64,000 nt of DNA from Micromonospora sp. 15K316 (GCF_004348525.1 NZ_SMKG01000001.1:1-64000); one strand, 5' to 3'; positions 43,085-53,198 are shown, counted from the first letter of the stretch. The notes: generated by a model from the sequence alone, not told the origin. Program-made: numbers and translations.

Positions 43085-44312
43085 ATGCTCGACGGACTCG
43101 ACGACATCGGGTGGCGGCGACTCGGTCACGCCTACGGGGCGGCCGACGACGTTCCCGACCTGATCCGCGCCCTGAGATCGGCCGACCCGGCGGCCCGGGA
43201 CGACGCGCTCGGCACCCTCTACACCACCGTGTTCCACCAGGGCAGCCGGTACGAGGCGAGCGCCTACGCGGTGCCGTTCCTGCTCGAACTGCTCAGCGAC
43301 CCGGCCACCCCCGACCGGCCCGCGATCCTCGCCCTGGTGACCTCGCTGGCGATCGGCTACGACGAGGCCGTCCTGCCCGACGGGTTCCCGATCGGCTCCT
43401 ACCGCCGGGCGGCCGAGGGCGGGCGGGACCTGCTCGCCGCCAAACCCGCCCCGTGGAGCGGTGAGCACCAGGCCACCAAGGAGTACGTGGAGTACACGTA
43501 CGTCGAGTCCCTCGACGCGGCCGATCAGGCGCGGCTGTGGGCGTACGTCGACGTGGCGGTCTACGACGCCGCGCGGGCCGGGGTTCCGCTCTTCCGCCAC
43601 CTGCTGGCGGACCCCGATCCGTGGGTGCGGACCGGGGCGGCGTACGCCCTCGCGTGGTTTCCCGAGGAGGCCGCCGGCAGCGTGGCCGCGCTGGCCCGAG
43701 CCACCGACGTCTCGCAGGTGACCGGCGCGGGGGCGGTCGAGGTCGCCACCATGCTCGTCGCCTCCGGGCTGCTCAACGCGGCGCCGGACCACCGGTGGCT
43801 CGCGGACCCCCCGGCCGGTGGTCCGGTGCGCCGCCGCCGTCGGACGGGCACGGGTGCTGGGCCCGGCGGCCGACCCCACGACGGTCGAGGAGCTGATGAC
43901 CTGGACCGCCGCCCCGCCCGCCGGGACGGACGACCCGACGGACGGCGGCTGGCTGCCGTTCCTCAACGGTGACCTGAGCGGATACGCGGGCCTCACCCTG
44001 CGTCAGCTCGGCCCCCGGCACGCGGACCGCGCCTTCGACGCGCTGACCGACCGGCTGCCCGCGGTCAGCGGAGACCAGTCGCTGACCGTGCTGGGCGAGA
44101 CGCTCCGGCTGGCGTTCCCCGACGGACCGTTGGCGTCGGGGACACCCGCGGCGTCGTTGACTCCCCGGCAACGACGGCTCGCCGAGGTGCTGAGCCACTC
44201 CCCCGAGCCCTGGCTCATCGACGGGGAGCCGTTCGGCAACGTCGCCATGCTGGTCGGGGAGTACGGGCTGCCGGACGACCGGGCGGCCCTGAGCGCGTAC
44301 CTGGCGGCGTGA
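43085..44312 (+). pseudogene. HEAT-repeat-like protein, frameshifted at a C6 tract
   Basis: The first part starts at the ATG at 43085 (ribosome site GGGAGAAG) and reads well for about 245 residues: AADDVPDLIRALRSADPAARDDALGTLYTTVFHQG, AVPFLLELLSDPATP, AGVPLFRHLLADPDPWVRTGAAYALAWFPEEAAGSVAALARA. These are HEAT-type helical pairs. After WLADPP the frame turns Arg-rich, while the +1 frame continues as VVRCAAAVGRARVLGPAADPTTVEELMTW to a stop at 44312. Removing one C from the run at 43807-43812 joins the two parts into one protein of about 408 residues. It could be a real mutation, a slippage-controlled gene or a sequencing error. Confidence 0.75.
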
Positions 44313-44323
44313 CGGTCGCCGGG

Positions 44324-45232
44324 TCAGCGGCTCACGGCACGCCACAGCCTCCGGTAGAAGTCGAGGTACGTCGCTTCGACGTGCGCGGCGTGGCGGACCG
44401 TCTCCGGGTGCCGCGCGGGCAGCTGGTTGATCGGGACGTTCATCGCGGCGTGGTGCTCGATGTGCAGGTTGTTGCCGTTGGTGAACCAGGTGCTGAACCA
44501 GCTGCCCCGGATGGAACGGGTGTTACGGAGCACGTCCGTGCTGTCGGTGTCGCAGAGCACGTGTTCGGGGAGCTCGACCAGGAAGTGCATCGGCACCGCG
44601 AGGACCAGGGGCAGCAGCCACAACCGCAGGACCAGCTCGTGGTGTCCGGCGGCGGCCACGGCTGCCGCGAGGAGGATGACGGCACCGAGGAGCAGGTACT
44701 CGGTGACCACCCGGCGGCGCATCGTGGCGCTGAGGTCGCCGAACTCGTACCGCCACCGGCCGGTCGCCGCGCGGGCGACGTCGCGGACGACGACGCCGAA
44801 TCGCGGATAGTCGAACAGGCCACGCAGGAGCGCGCCCCTCGTCAGCGGCTTGCGGGTGTCGAAGCCGAAGAACTCCGTGTCCTGCGGGGTGCCGAGGTGA
44901 CGGTGGTGCTGCAGGTGCCGGACCCGGTAGTGGGTGTAGACGACGAGCAGCGGCAGACCCAGGGGCACGCCGACGAGGCGGTGCGGCCAGGCCGCCCGGA
45001 ACGCCGAGTGGTGCAGGGCCTGGTGTTGCAGTTCGACGGCGTGGGTGTACATGGCCGCGAGCAACACCACACCGGCGACCGCGGCGAGCGGTTCGGTGCG
45101 CAGCGCGAGCACGACACCGACGGTGGTGAGGCCGGCCAGCACGGCCAGCTTGGCGATGAAGACCCGTTCGTCGTGGGCCGACGTCCTGGCCCGGGCGAAC
45201 AGCAGCGTGGGGGGAGCCGCGGTCGTCGTCAT
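44324..45232 (-). CDS. membrane fatty-acid-desaturase-family protein in the NRPS operon
   Basis: The protein has 302 residues with four spans and the three His boxes of the family: HQALHH (with HAVELQ before it), HLQHHRHLGTPQD, and NLHIEHHAAMNVPINQLPARHPE. Such di-iron enzymes desaturate or hydroxylate acyl chains; some act on small molecules. The ATG follows CCGGAGACG. It lies 38 bases after the PLP enzyme gene and ends the minus-strand operon that begins with the NRPS, so a role in tailoring the peptide or its lipid part is likely but unproven. Confidence 0.85.
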   Translation of the reverse strand: MTTTAAPPTLLFARARTSAHDERVFIAKLAVLAGLTTVGVVLALRTEPLAAVAGVVLLAAMYTHAVELQHQALHHSAFRAAWPHRLVGVPLGLPLLVVYTHYRVRHLQHHRHLGTPQDTEFFGFDTRKPLTRGALLRGLFDYPRFGVVVRDVARAATGRWRYEFGDLSATMRRRVVTEYLLLGAVILLAAAVAAAGHHELVLRLWLLPLVLAVPMHFLVELPEHVLCDTDSTDVLRNTRSIRGSWFSTWFTNGNNLHIEHHAAMNVPINQLPARHPETVRHAAHVEATYLDFYRRLWRAVSR

Positions 45233-45270
45233 GAGGGTCGTCTCCGGGATGGGCGGGGGTGAGGGTCGGC

Positions 45271-46182
45271 TCAGCGGCCGCTGAGCAGCACGACGTGGGT
45301 ACCGGTGAGCGCGGTGGTGCGGGCGTGCTGGAGCAGCCCGGCCAGGGCCACCGATCCGGCGGCCGTGGGGTGCGCCCCGTGGCCGGTGAGGATCGCCTGC
45401 GCCGCGCGCAGCCCGTCGTCGTCGACCCCGTGGACCTGACCGCCGGTGGCGGCGACGGCGGCCATCGCCTCGGGCCCCTGCAGGGCGTGCCAGTTGACCA
45501 GCGGCTGGTTGTGGTCGGTGGTGACCACCCCGTCGGGCGGGAGCATCCGGTACGGGCCCGGCCAGCTGGTGACGACCGGGTTGTTGCCGGCGGAGCCGAC
45601 GCCGTGGATGGGGACGGACCAGCCGAGCGCCGTCAGCTGCCGGTGGATCGCGATGATCGTGGTGCCGTTGCCGACGGGGATCCACAGTGCCGCGGGCGGC
45701 TCCGGGAGCACCCGGTGCAGGGCGTGCGCGACGACGCCGTGACCGGCGAAGACGGCGTCCACGTACGGGCCGTCGACGTTGCCGTCGATCGATCCCTCGT
45801 CGAGGGCGAGCCGGCGGGACTCGTCGACGGCGTCCTCGTAGCTGCCGGGCACGAGGTGCACGTCGGCCCCGGCGGCGCGCATGAAGGCGCCGCCGTCACT
45901 CCACCCGGTGGGCAGCACCACAGTGCAGGCCATCCCCGCGGCGGCACAGGCCATCGCCATGGCGCGGCCGTAGTTGCCGCAGGTGGCGATGACCACCCGG
46001 CGGTGACCGTCGGCCGCCGCCCGGCTCACGACGGCGCGGGCCGCGGGCTCCTTGTGGCTGCCGGAGGCGTACCGGGTCTCGTCCTTGATCAGGACCCGGG
46101 CGCCGGGTACGAGCTCCCCGGCATCGATGAGCGGAGTGCCGTAGGCGTCGACGGGCGCCTCGGACAACAGTTCTGCGGGCAC
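45271..46182 (-). CDS. fold-type II PLP-dependent enzyme in the NRPS operon
   Basis: The protein has 303 residues. The Schiff-base Lys is Lys44 in YASGSHKE, followed by ATCGNYGRAMAMACAAAGMACTVVLP, the Asn-containing loop typical of threonine-synthase, cysteine-synthase and 2,3-diaminopropionate-synthase relatives. IPVGNGTTIIA and GVGSAGNNP are Gly-rich phosphate loops. The GTG at 46182 lies 8 bases after the NRPS stop codon, with GAGGAAACCC as its ribosome site inside that overlap zone. It probably makes or alters an amino acid used by the NRPS. Which reaction (beta-replacement or beta/gamma-elimination) cannot be read from the sequence. Confidence 0.82.
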   Translation of the reverse strand: MPAELLSEAPVDAYGTPLIDAGELVPGARVLIKDETRYASGSHKEPAARAVVSRAAADGHRRVVIATCGNYGRAMAMACAAAGMACTVVLPTGWSDGGAFMRAAGADVHLVPGSYEDAVDESRRLALDEGSIDGNVDGPYVDAVFAGHGVVAHALHRVLPEPPAALWIPVGNGTTIIAIHRQLTALGWSVPIHGVGSAGNNPVVTSWPGPYRMLPPDGVVTTDHNQPLVNWHALQGPEAMAAVAATGGQVHGVDDDGLRAAQAILTGHGAHPTAAGSVALAGLLQHARTTALTGTHVVLLSGR

Positions 46183-46190
46183 GGGTTTCC

Positions 46191-49100
46191 TCAACGGGTG
46201 AGCAGGGCGTCGGCCTCGCGCTGGAGGTCGTCGCGGGATCCGATCTGGGCGGGCGGGACGGAGTCGGGCAGGTGGTCTTCGAGCAGCCTCAGCCGGGGGG
46301 TGAACCATCCGCGTACCGCCCAGGCCAGTTGGAGCAGACCGCTGACGGCGACGAGCAGGGCGAGTCCCCGCCCGGGTCCGGTGCCGATCAGCTGCCCCAC
46401 GGAACCGGCGAGCGCTCCGCCCGGCGCGAGCAGCGGCTTCACGTGGTGCTCGGCGAGCGGCCCGACGATCAGGTAGCCGATCGGCATCGTCAGCATCATC
46501 ACCGTGATGAAGATCGACAGGACGCGGCCCTGGAGTTCGAAGCCGACCTTGGTCTGCACGAGGGCGATCCAGTGCCCCTCGGCGAGCGATTCGCCGAAGG
46601 TCACCAGGAACATGCCGACGATCACGAGGGCGGGCGCGCTGCCGAGGCCCACCACGGACATGGCCAGGCTGCCGACGCCCATGAAGAAGATGAGGCCGTT
46701 CGCTCGCCGGGTGGTGCCGCCCCAGAGGCCCATCGTCAGGCTGCCGGCGAGTCCACCGAGGCCGCTGGCGCCCAGGGCGAGGCCGAGGACGGCGGGGCTC
46801 TGCTCGATCAGCAGCATCGGCGTGATCACCGCGAAGCCGAGGGTGTAGAAGGCGTGGTCGATGACGAAGAAGCGCAACGCGGCCCGTAGTCCCGGCCGGA
46901 GCGTGATGTACCGCCAGCCGGCGGCGACCTCGTCCCGGAACGTCTCCTCACGGCGGCGGAACATCAGGTCCGGGAAGCGGACCGCGAGCAGGGTGAGCAC
47001 GCCGACGGCGAAGGTGAGCATGTCGATCACGATCACGCCGGAGACGCCGATCAGGCCCACCAGTCCGGCGCCGAGCAGGGGCGCGAAGACCAGCCCGGCG
47101 CTGACCCCGAGTTGGGTGAGGCCGTTCGCGTGGCCCAGGTACCGCTTCGGCACGAGTTGGGCCACCGCCGCGAGGTAGGCCGGTCGTTGGAAGGCGCCGG
47201 CCAGCGAGGTCACCGACACCGTGAGGTAGACCTGCCAGAGGTGCAGGCCGCCGCCGGCGAAGACGACGACGGCGAGCGCGCCCATGGCCGCCGCGGAGGC
47301 GGCGTCGCTGACGAGCATGACGGTGCGGCGGTCCCACCGGTCGGCGACGGCGCCGGCGACCGGCCCGGCGAGGATGCCGGGCAGCAGACCGACCGCGTTG
47401 ACCATGGCGAAATCGGTGATCGATCCGGTCTGCTGGAACACCCAGATGCTGAGCACGAGCGCGCTGAGTCCACTGCCCACCATGGAGACGAACTGGCCGA
47501 GGGCGACCAGCGCGAACCGCGCCAGGCTCGGCCGGGGCGCGCGATCCCGCGTACGGGTGGCCGGCGGCGCGGGATCGACCGCGGCCACCTGCTCCGCCGG
47601 TGGCTCGTCCGCGACCGGGTCGGTCGTGCCCCGCTCCGCGAACGACACGAGGGTCCGGGCCAGTGGCTCCGCGTGGCTCTTGACGAAGAAGTGGCCGGCC
47701 TTGGGCAGGATCGCCAGGTCCACGTCCTCGGCGAAGTGCCGCCACTCCTGGTGGCGTTCCTGGTAGTGCTCGGTCACCCGGTCCCGGGCCCCGACGACGG
47801 CCAGCACCGGGGCCTGCAACGGCTCGACCGGGTGCTGGTACGCCGAGGTGAAGTACTCCTCGGCGTCGCGGGCGTCGTGGCGCACGTTGCGCAGCACGAA
47901 CGCCTCCTGGGCCGGGTCGTCCACGTCGGTGAAGCCGCCCCGGCCGCGCAGGTAGGCGAGGTACTCGCGGTCGGAGGTGAACCGGTCGGTGGGCACGAGC
48001 CGGTAGAACCAGTCGAAGAAGCGGCCGGGGAGCCGGGCCGTGGGGAAGCCGGCGCCGAGCGCCACCCCGACCAGCGGCACGCCGACCTCCTCCATCCGCC
48101 GGGCGATCTCGACGGTGACGGCGACGCCGAGGCAGTGCCCGTAGAGCAGGATCGGTCCCTCGATCTCCCGCAGCTCGGCGAGGACGAGGTCCGCCACGGC
48201 GGTGGCGGGCAGCAGCTCCTCGTCCGGCCGGGACTGGTCGTGGCCGGGCAGCTCGACCGCCTGCAACGCCCAGTTCGCCGGGAGAGCGGCGGCGAGCGGT
48301 TGGTAGGCGACCGCACTGCCCCCGGAGTAGGGCACGGCCACCACCGTGACGCCGCCGGTGGCGAGGTCGGCGTCCGACGGGGTCATCCGGTGCAGCAGCC
48401 TGCGGTCCCCGGTGGTGGAGGCGTCCCGCTTTTCGAGGGCCGCCGCGAGGCGGCGGACGGTCGGATGCTGGTAGAGGTCGAGCAGGGCGGGGGCGGGTTC
48501 GATGCGCCGGATGACCCGCAGCGCGGCGAACGAGTCGCCGCCGAGGGCGAAGAAGCTGTCGTCGATGCCGATGCCGTCGACGCCGAGCACCTCGGCCCAC
48601 GCCGTCGCGATCTGTCGCTCCAGCGGGGTACGCGGGGCGGTGCCGGCGACGTCGGTGGCCGCTCCGGACGGTGCCGGCAGCCGGCGTCGGTCGAGCTTCC
48701 CGTTGGGCGTCAACGGCAGCGCCGGCAGGTTCAGCAGCCGGGCCGGGACCATGTGGACGGGCAGCGTGGCGGCGAGGGCGTCGCGGACCGCCGTCTCGTC
48801 GACTGTCGCGCCGGGGCGGGGCACCACGTAGCCGACGAGCTGGGCGACCCCGGACGGCAGCGGGTGCACGGCGACCGCGCAGGCCACCACGTCCGGCAGG
48901 GCGCCGAGGGCCGCCTCGACCTCGCCCAGCTCCACCCGGTAACCGTTGACCTTGACCTGGTCGTCGAGCCGGCCCAGGAAGTCGACGTCGCCGTCGAGGT
49001 GGTAGCGGGCGGAGTCCCCGGTGCGGTACATCCGGGCGCCCGGTTCGGGCGCGTACGGGTCGGGCACGAAGCGGTCGGCGGTCAGCTCGGGACGGTCGTG

Positions 49101-52100
49101 GTAGCCCGGCGCCACGCCCAGGCCGCCGAGGTACAGCTCACCCACGACACCGGGCGGTACCGGCTGGCGGTGCGCGTCGAGCACGTAGACCCGGTTGTTC
49201 GGGAACGGCCGGCCGATCGGCAGCGGCGCCTCGTCGGCGAGGTGGTCCACCGGGCCGTCGAAGTACACGTTGTCGACGGTGACCTCGGTGACGCCGTACG
49301 CGTTGACGACGCGGTTGTCCGGGCCGACCAGCCGCCGGGCCAGCTCGTACTCCTGCACGTGCCACTTCTCGCCGCCGCCGATGAGCAGCCGGACGAAGTC
49401 GAGGCGCTGCCCGGTCCGTTCGACGTGCCCGAGCAGGGTGCGCAGCACCGCCGGGACCAGCTCGGTGCACTGGACCTGCTCGGTGACCATCAGCGCGTAC
49501 AGGTCGGCCGGGTCGAGGAGGGTCTCCCGCGGCACCACGACCAGCCGGCCGCCCGTGCAGAGGGCGCGCAGGGTCTCCCCCACGAACATGTCGAAGGAGA
49601 AGCTGGCCGCCTGCTGGTACGTCCACCCGGCCTCCAGGTGGTAGGCGTGCTGCCACATCGCCACCGCGTGGACCAGGTTGCCGTGGTCGACCACGACGCC
49701 CTTGGCCTTGCCGGACGAGCCGGAGGTGTAGATGACGTACGCCGGGTCGTCCGCGCTGGTGACCAGCGGCAGGTCGCCGCGCTCGGCGGGCATGGGGCCG
49801 CGCAGGTACTCCTCGTCGACGACGATCGCGGACCGGCTGTCCTGACGCATGTAGTCGAGGCGGTCCGGTGGGTACGCGGGGTCGAGCGGGACGTACGCCC
49901 CGCCGGCCTTCAGGACGGCCCACATGGCGACGAAGAGGTCGATGCCCCGGTCCAGGCAGATCGCCACCCGGTCCCCCGGCCGGACGCCCTCGTCGCGCAG
50001 TCGCCGGGCCACCTGGTTGGCGCGGCCGTTGAGCTCGCCGTAGCTGATCGTGGTGTCCCGGAAGGTCAGGGCGGGCGCCTCGGGGGTGGCCGCCGCCCGG
50101 CGCTCGAAGAGCTGGTGCAGGGCGGTCGCCTCGGGCAGGTCGATAGCGCTGTCGTTCCAGTCGTGCAGGATCCGCCGCTGCTCGTCGGCGGTGAGCAGCG
50201 CCAGCCGGCTCACCGGCTGCTCCGGGTCGGTGACGCCGGCGTCGAGCACCGTGAGCAGGTGACCCACGAGGGCTTCGATCCGGGCCGGTGCGAACAGCTC
50301 GGTGGCGTAGTCGACGTGCAGCACCGGGCCGTCGGCCGGGAAGTCGAGGCTGACGGAGAGGTCGACCAGGGTCGCGGCCGGGGGAAGCTCGCCGGCGTAC
50401 CGCACGGCCGCGTCCTCGCCGGGCGGCACGTTGTGCACGGTCAGCACGACCGGGCTGAGCCGGTTCCGGTTGCCGCTGCCGGGCCGGCGCAGGGCGTCGA
50501 CGAGGTCGGGCAGGGCGAGCTGCTGGTGGTCCAGGTCGGCGAGGACGGCGGACCGGACCCGGTCGAGCAGCTCGGCGAAGGACGGGTCGCCGGACAGGTC
50601 GCCGCGCAGCGGGAGGATGTTCAGCAGCGGCCCGACGACGCCCTCCAGCTCGGGGCTGGTCCGGCCGGCCACCGGCGACAGGACGGTGACGTCCGTCCGC
50701 CCGGTGTAGCGGGCCAGCACGGCCTGCAGGCCGGCGAGCACCACCATGAAGAGGCTGGCGCGCCGCGAGTGGCCCTGGTCGGTCAACCGTCGCAGCAGGG
50801 CGGGGTCGAGCGGACGGCTGACGCGCGCGGAGGCGAAGGAGCGGGCCGCGGGTCGCGGTCGGTCCGCGGGCAGTTCGAGATTCAGGTCGGCGCCGTCGAA
50901 GCGGCGGCGCCAGTAGTCCACAAGCTCCGGATCGGCCTTCGCCGCGGCGTGGCGGGCGGCCAGGTCGGGTACGGCCGGCGGCCGGGGCAGGCCGGCGGCG
51001 GCGCTGAGGTCCACGCTCTCCGGTCGGCCGACGGCGGCCCGGTAGAGCGCGGCCAGCTCGGTGCCGATGACGCTGCCGGACCAGCCGTCGTAGATCAGGT
51101 GATGCACGAGGAGCACGAGTTCGTCGTCCCCGCCGGTGCGGACCAGGACGGCTCGGGCCAGTGGACCGGTGGTGAGGTCGAGCTTCTCGACGGCGCCGCC
51201 GGGCCGGGTCTGCTCGACGAGCGGGATCACGGCTTCCGCGTCGACGACCATGCGCGGCTCGTCCTGCTCGTCGGGGAACCGGGCGCGCAGCAGGGGATGA
51301 CGCCGGGTCAGCTCGCGCAGGCTCCGGGCCAGTGCGGTGAGGTCGGCCCGGCCGTCGAGCCGGAACCGGACGCCCAGCGTGTGCGCGGGCAGGCCGGCGC
51401 AGACCTGTTCGGCCACCCAGAAGTCTCGTTGCAGCGGGCTCAGGGGCAGCGGCGTGCCCTGGGGCAGGTCGTCGGTGTCGGGCTCGGCCGGACCGGGGGT
51501 CGTGTCGAGCAGCGCGGCGACGGCGGCGAGCGTCGGGGCGGCGTAGAGCCGGCTGAGCGTGAGGTCCACGCCGTGGCGCTGCCGCAGGGCGCCGATCAGC
51601 CGTACGGCGGCGAGCGAGTTGCCGCCGAGGGCGACGAAGTCGTCGTCGGGGCGTACCTCGCCGACGCCCAGCAGGGTGCGCCAGAGCGCGGCGATCTCGG
51701 CCTGTGCGGGCGTCAACGTGGTGGGCGTCGCCGGCGCCCGCCCGGTCCGCGCCGCCAGCGCCGCTCGATCGATCTTGCCCTGTGGGGTGAGCGGGAACGC
51801 GGCGTGCCCCACCAGCGCGGCGGGGATCAGGTAGTGCGGCAGCCGGTCGGCGAGGCTCGCGCGCACCGCCGCGAGGTCGGTGTCGGGCTCGGCCACGACG
51901 TGCCCGATCAGCCGCTGCTGCCCGTCGTGCTCCTCGGCCCGAACGACGGCGTCGGTGACGCCCCGGTGCGCCCGCAGCGCGGTCTCGATCTCGCCCGGCT
52001 CGACCCGGAAGCCACGGATCTTCACCTGGTCGTCGAGGCGGCCGAGGAAGTCGAGTGCGCCGTCGGCGCGGCGCCGGACCCGGTCGCCGGTGCGGTACTC

Positions 52101-53198
52101 CAGCCGGCCGTCGGGGCCGGGACGGAACCGGTCGGCGGTCAGCTCGGGCCGGTGGAGGTAACCAGTCGCCACGCCGCACCCACCGATGAGCAGTTCTCCG
52201 ACGTCGGACTCCGCGCCGGCGGGGTCGACAACCCGGCAGGTCACGCCGGGCAGGGGGTGCCCGATCGGCACGACCTCGCCGCTCCACGCGGTCAGGTCCG
52301 CCACCGTGGCGACCACTGTGGTCTCGGTCGGGCCGTAGGTGTTGAGCAGCCGCACGGTGGGGCCGGCGACCCGCTGCCAAGCACCGACCCGGTCCGGTCG
52401 GGCGGCCTCGCCACCGATGATCACCAGCCGGAGCGCCGGCGGGAGCGTCGCCTCGCCACGCGCCAGCGCGTCCACCAGTTCGTGCCAGTAGGCGGTGGGC
52501 AGGTCGAGCACGGTGATGCCGAGTGCGGCGCAGCGGTCCAGGAACAGGTCCGCCCGGCTGATCATGTCCTCGTCGCGCAGCACGATGGTGGCCCCGGCCA
52601 CCAGCGGCGGGAAGAGCTCCTCGATGCTGGCGTCGAAGCTCAGCGAGGCGAACTGCAGCACCCGGTCCGCGCTGCTCAGGTCGTAGCGGCCGACGGCGGC
52701 GCGGCAGAAGGCGTTCAGGGCCGTCCGCGGCACCAGCACACCCTTGGGCCGTCCGGTCGATCCGGAGGTGAAGATGACGTACGCGGTGTCCGGGTGTTCC
52801 CCGCCGCCGTCCGTGGTCGCGGAGATCCCCCGCTCGTCGATCACCGCGCGCGGCCGGGCGTCGTCGATCATCGCCCGGATCCGTTCGGCCGGGTAGGCCG
52901 GGTCGAGCGGCACGTAACCCGCTCCGGCGCGGATGGTCGCGAGGATGGCGATGATCGCGCGCCGGCCCCGGGGCAGACGGATGCCGACGAGGTCCCCATT
53001 CCCGACACCGGCCGCGGCGAGCTCGGCGGCGAGGGCGTCGACCTGCTCCACCAGTTCCGCGTAGCTGAGTTCGTGCGAATTCTCGACGAGCGCGAGGGCG
53101 GCGGGAAGGCGCTGCGCCTGCTCGGCGATCGCCGACCAGACATCACCCAGGCCCTCGTCGTCCCGCACGGTCGGGCGACCGTCGATTGCCTGACTCAC
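46191..53198 (-). CDS. dimodular NRPS fused to an MFS exporter (A-T-C-A-T-TE-MFS)
   Basis: The protein has 2335 residues and starts at GTG behind GGGAG. The order is: A1 (about 20-490; VIFTSGSTGRPKG, NTYGPTE, YRTGDRVRR), T1 with Ser528 in GGNSL, C (HHLIYDG at 699-705, about 580-1000), A2 (VIYTSGSSGKAKG, NAYGVTE), T2 with Ser1556 in GGDSF, a thioesterase (about 1635-1865) with GHCLG at Cys1689 in place of the usual Ser, Asp in GARDRVT and His in KAGHFFV, then a Pro-rich linker and a 12-span MFS domain (about 1890-2320; GQFVSMVGSGLSALVLSIWVFQQTG). With no C domain before A1, it should make a dipeptide and export it. By eye the A2 code (D-M-G-E-I-G-A-V-D-K) resembles ornithine codes and A1 (D-A-E-D-I-G-T-V-V-K) a basic residue; both are rough. 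Confidence 0.92.
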   Translation of the reverse strand: MSQAIDGRPTVRDDEGLGDVWSAIAEQAQRLPAALALVENSHELSYAELVEQVDALAAELAAAGVGNGDLVGIRLPRGRRAIIAILATIRAGAGYVPLDPAYPAERIRAMIDDARPRAVIDERGISATTDGGGEHPDTAYVIFTSGSTGRPKGVLVPRTALNAFCRAAVGRYDLSSADRVLQFASLSFDASIEELFPPLVAGATIVLRDEDMISRADLFLDRCAALGITVLDLPTAYWHELVDALARGEATLPPALRLVIIGGEAARPDRVGAWQRVAGPTVRLLNTYGPTETTVVATVADLTAWSGEVVPIGHPLPGVTCRVVDPAGAESDVGELLIGGCGVATGYLHRPELTADRFRPGPDGRLEYRTGDRVRRRADGALDFLGRLDDQVKIRGFRVEPGEIETALRAHRGVTDAVVRAEEHDGQQRLIGHVVAEPDTDLAAVRASLADRLPHYLIPAALVGHAAFPLTPQGKIDRAALAARTGRAPATPTTLTPAQAEIAALWRTLLGVGEVRPDDDFVALGGNSLAAVRLIGALRQRHGVDLTLSRLYAAPTLAAVAALLDTTPGPAEPDTDDLPQGTPLPLSPLQRDFWVAEQVCAGLPAHTLGVRFRLDGRADLTALARSLRELTRRHPLLRARFPDEQDEPRMVVDAEAVIPLVEQTRPGGAVEKLDLTTGPLARAVLVRTGGDDELVLLVHHLIYDGWSGSVIGTELAALYRAAVGRPESVDLSAAAGLPRPPAVPDLAARHAAAKADPELVDYWRRRFDGADLNLELPADRPRPAARSFASARVSRPLDPALLRRLTDQGHSRRASLFMVVLAGLQAVLARYTGRTDVTVLSPVAGRTSPELEGVVGPLLNILPLRGDLSGDPSFAELLDRVRSAVLADLDHQQLALPDLVDALRRPGSGNRNRLSPVVLTVHNVPPGEDAAVRYAGELPPAATLVDLSVSLDFPADGPVLHVDYATELFAPARIEALVGHLLTVLDAGVTDPEQPVSRLALLTADEQRRILHDWNDSAIDLPEATALHQLFERRAAATPEAPALTFRDTTISYGELNGRANQVARRLRDEGVRPGDRVAICLDRGIDLFVAMWAVLKAGGAYVPLDPAYPPDRLDYMRQDSRSAIVVDEEYLRGPMPAERGDLPLVTSADDPAYVIYTSGSSGKAKGVVVDHGNLVHAVAMWQHAYHLEAGWTYQQAASFSFDMFVGETLRALCTGGRLVVVPRETLLDPADLYALMVTEQVQCTELVPAVLRTLLGHVERTGQRLDFVRLLIGGGEKWHVQEYELARRLVGPDNRVVNAYGVTEVTVDNVYFDGPVDHLADEAPLPIGRPFPNNRVYVLDAHRQPVPPGVVGELYLGGLGVAPGYHDRPELTADRFVPDPYAPEPGARMYRTGDSARYHLDGDVDFLGRLDDQVKVNGYRVELGEVEAALGALPDVVACAVAVHPLPSGVAQLVGYVVPRPGATVDETAVRDALAATLPVHMVPARLLNLPALPLTPNGKLDRRRLPAPSGAATDVAGTAPRTPLERQIATAWAEVLGVDGIGIDDSFFALGGDSFAALRVIRRIEPAPALLDLYQHPTVRRLAAALEKRDASTTGDRRLLHRMTPSDADLATGGVTVVAVPYSGGSAVAYQPLAAALPANWALQAVELPGHDQSRPDEELLPATAVADLVLAELREIEGPILLYGHCLGVAVTVEIARRMEEVGVPLVGVALGAGFPTARLPGRFFDWFYRLVPTDRFTSDREYLAYLRGRGGFTDVDDPAQEAFVLRNVRHDARDAEEYFTSAYQHPVEPLQAPVLAVVGARDRVTEHYQERHQEWRHFAEDVDLAILPKAGHFFVKSHAEPLARTLVSFAERGTTDPVADEPPAEQVAAVDPAPPATRTRDRAPRPSLARFALVALGQFVSMVGSGLSALVLSIWVFQQTGSITDFAMVNAVGLLPGILAGPVAGAVADRWDRRTVMLVSDAASAAAMGALAVVVFAGGGLHLWQVYLTVSVTSLAGAFQRPAYLAAVAQLVPKRYLGHANGLTQLGVSAGLVFAPLLGAGLVGLIGVSGVIVIDMLTFAVGVLTLLAVRFPDLMFRRREETFRDEVAAGWRYITLRPGLRAALRFFVIDHAFYTLGFAVITPMLLIEQSPAVLGLALGASGLGGLAGSLTMGLWGGTTRRANGLIFFMGVGSLAMSVVGLGSAPALVIVGMFLVTFGESLAEGHWIALVQTKVGFELQGRVLSIFITVMMLTMPIGYLIVGPLAEHHVKPLLAPGGALAGSVGQLIGTGPGRGLALLVAVSGLLQLAWAVRGWFTPRLRLLEDHLPDSVPPAQIGSRDDLQREADALLTR

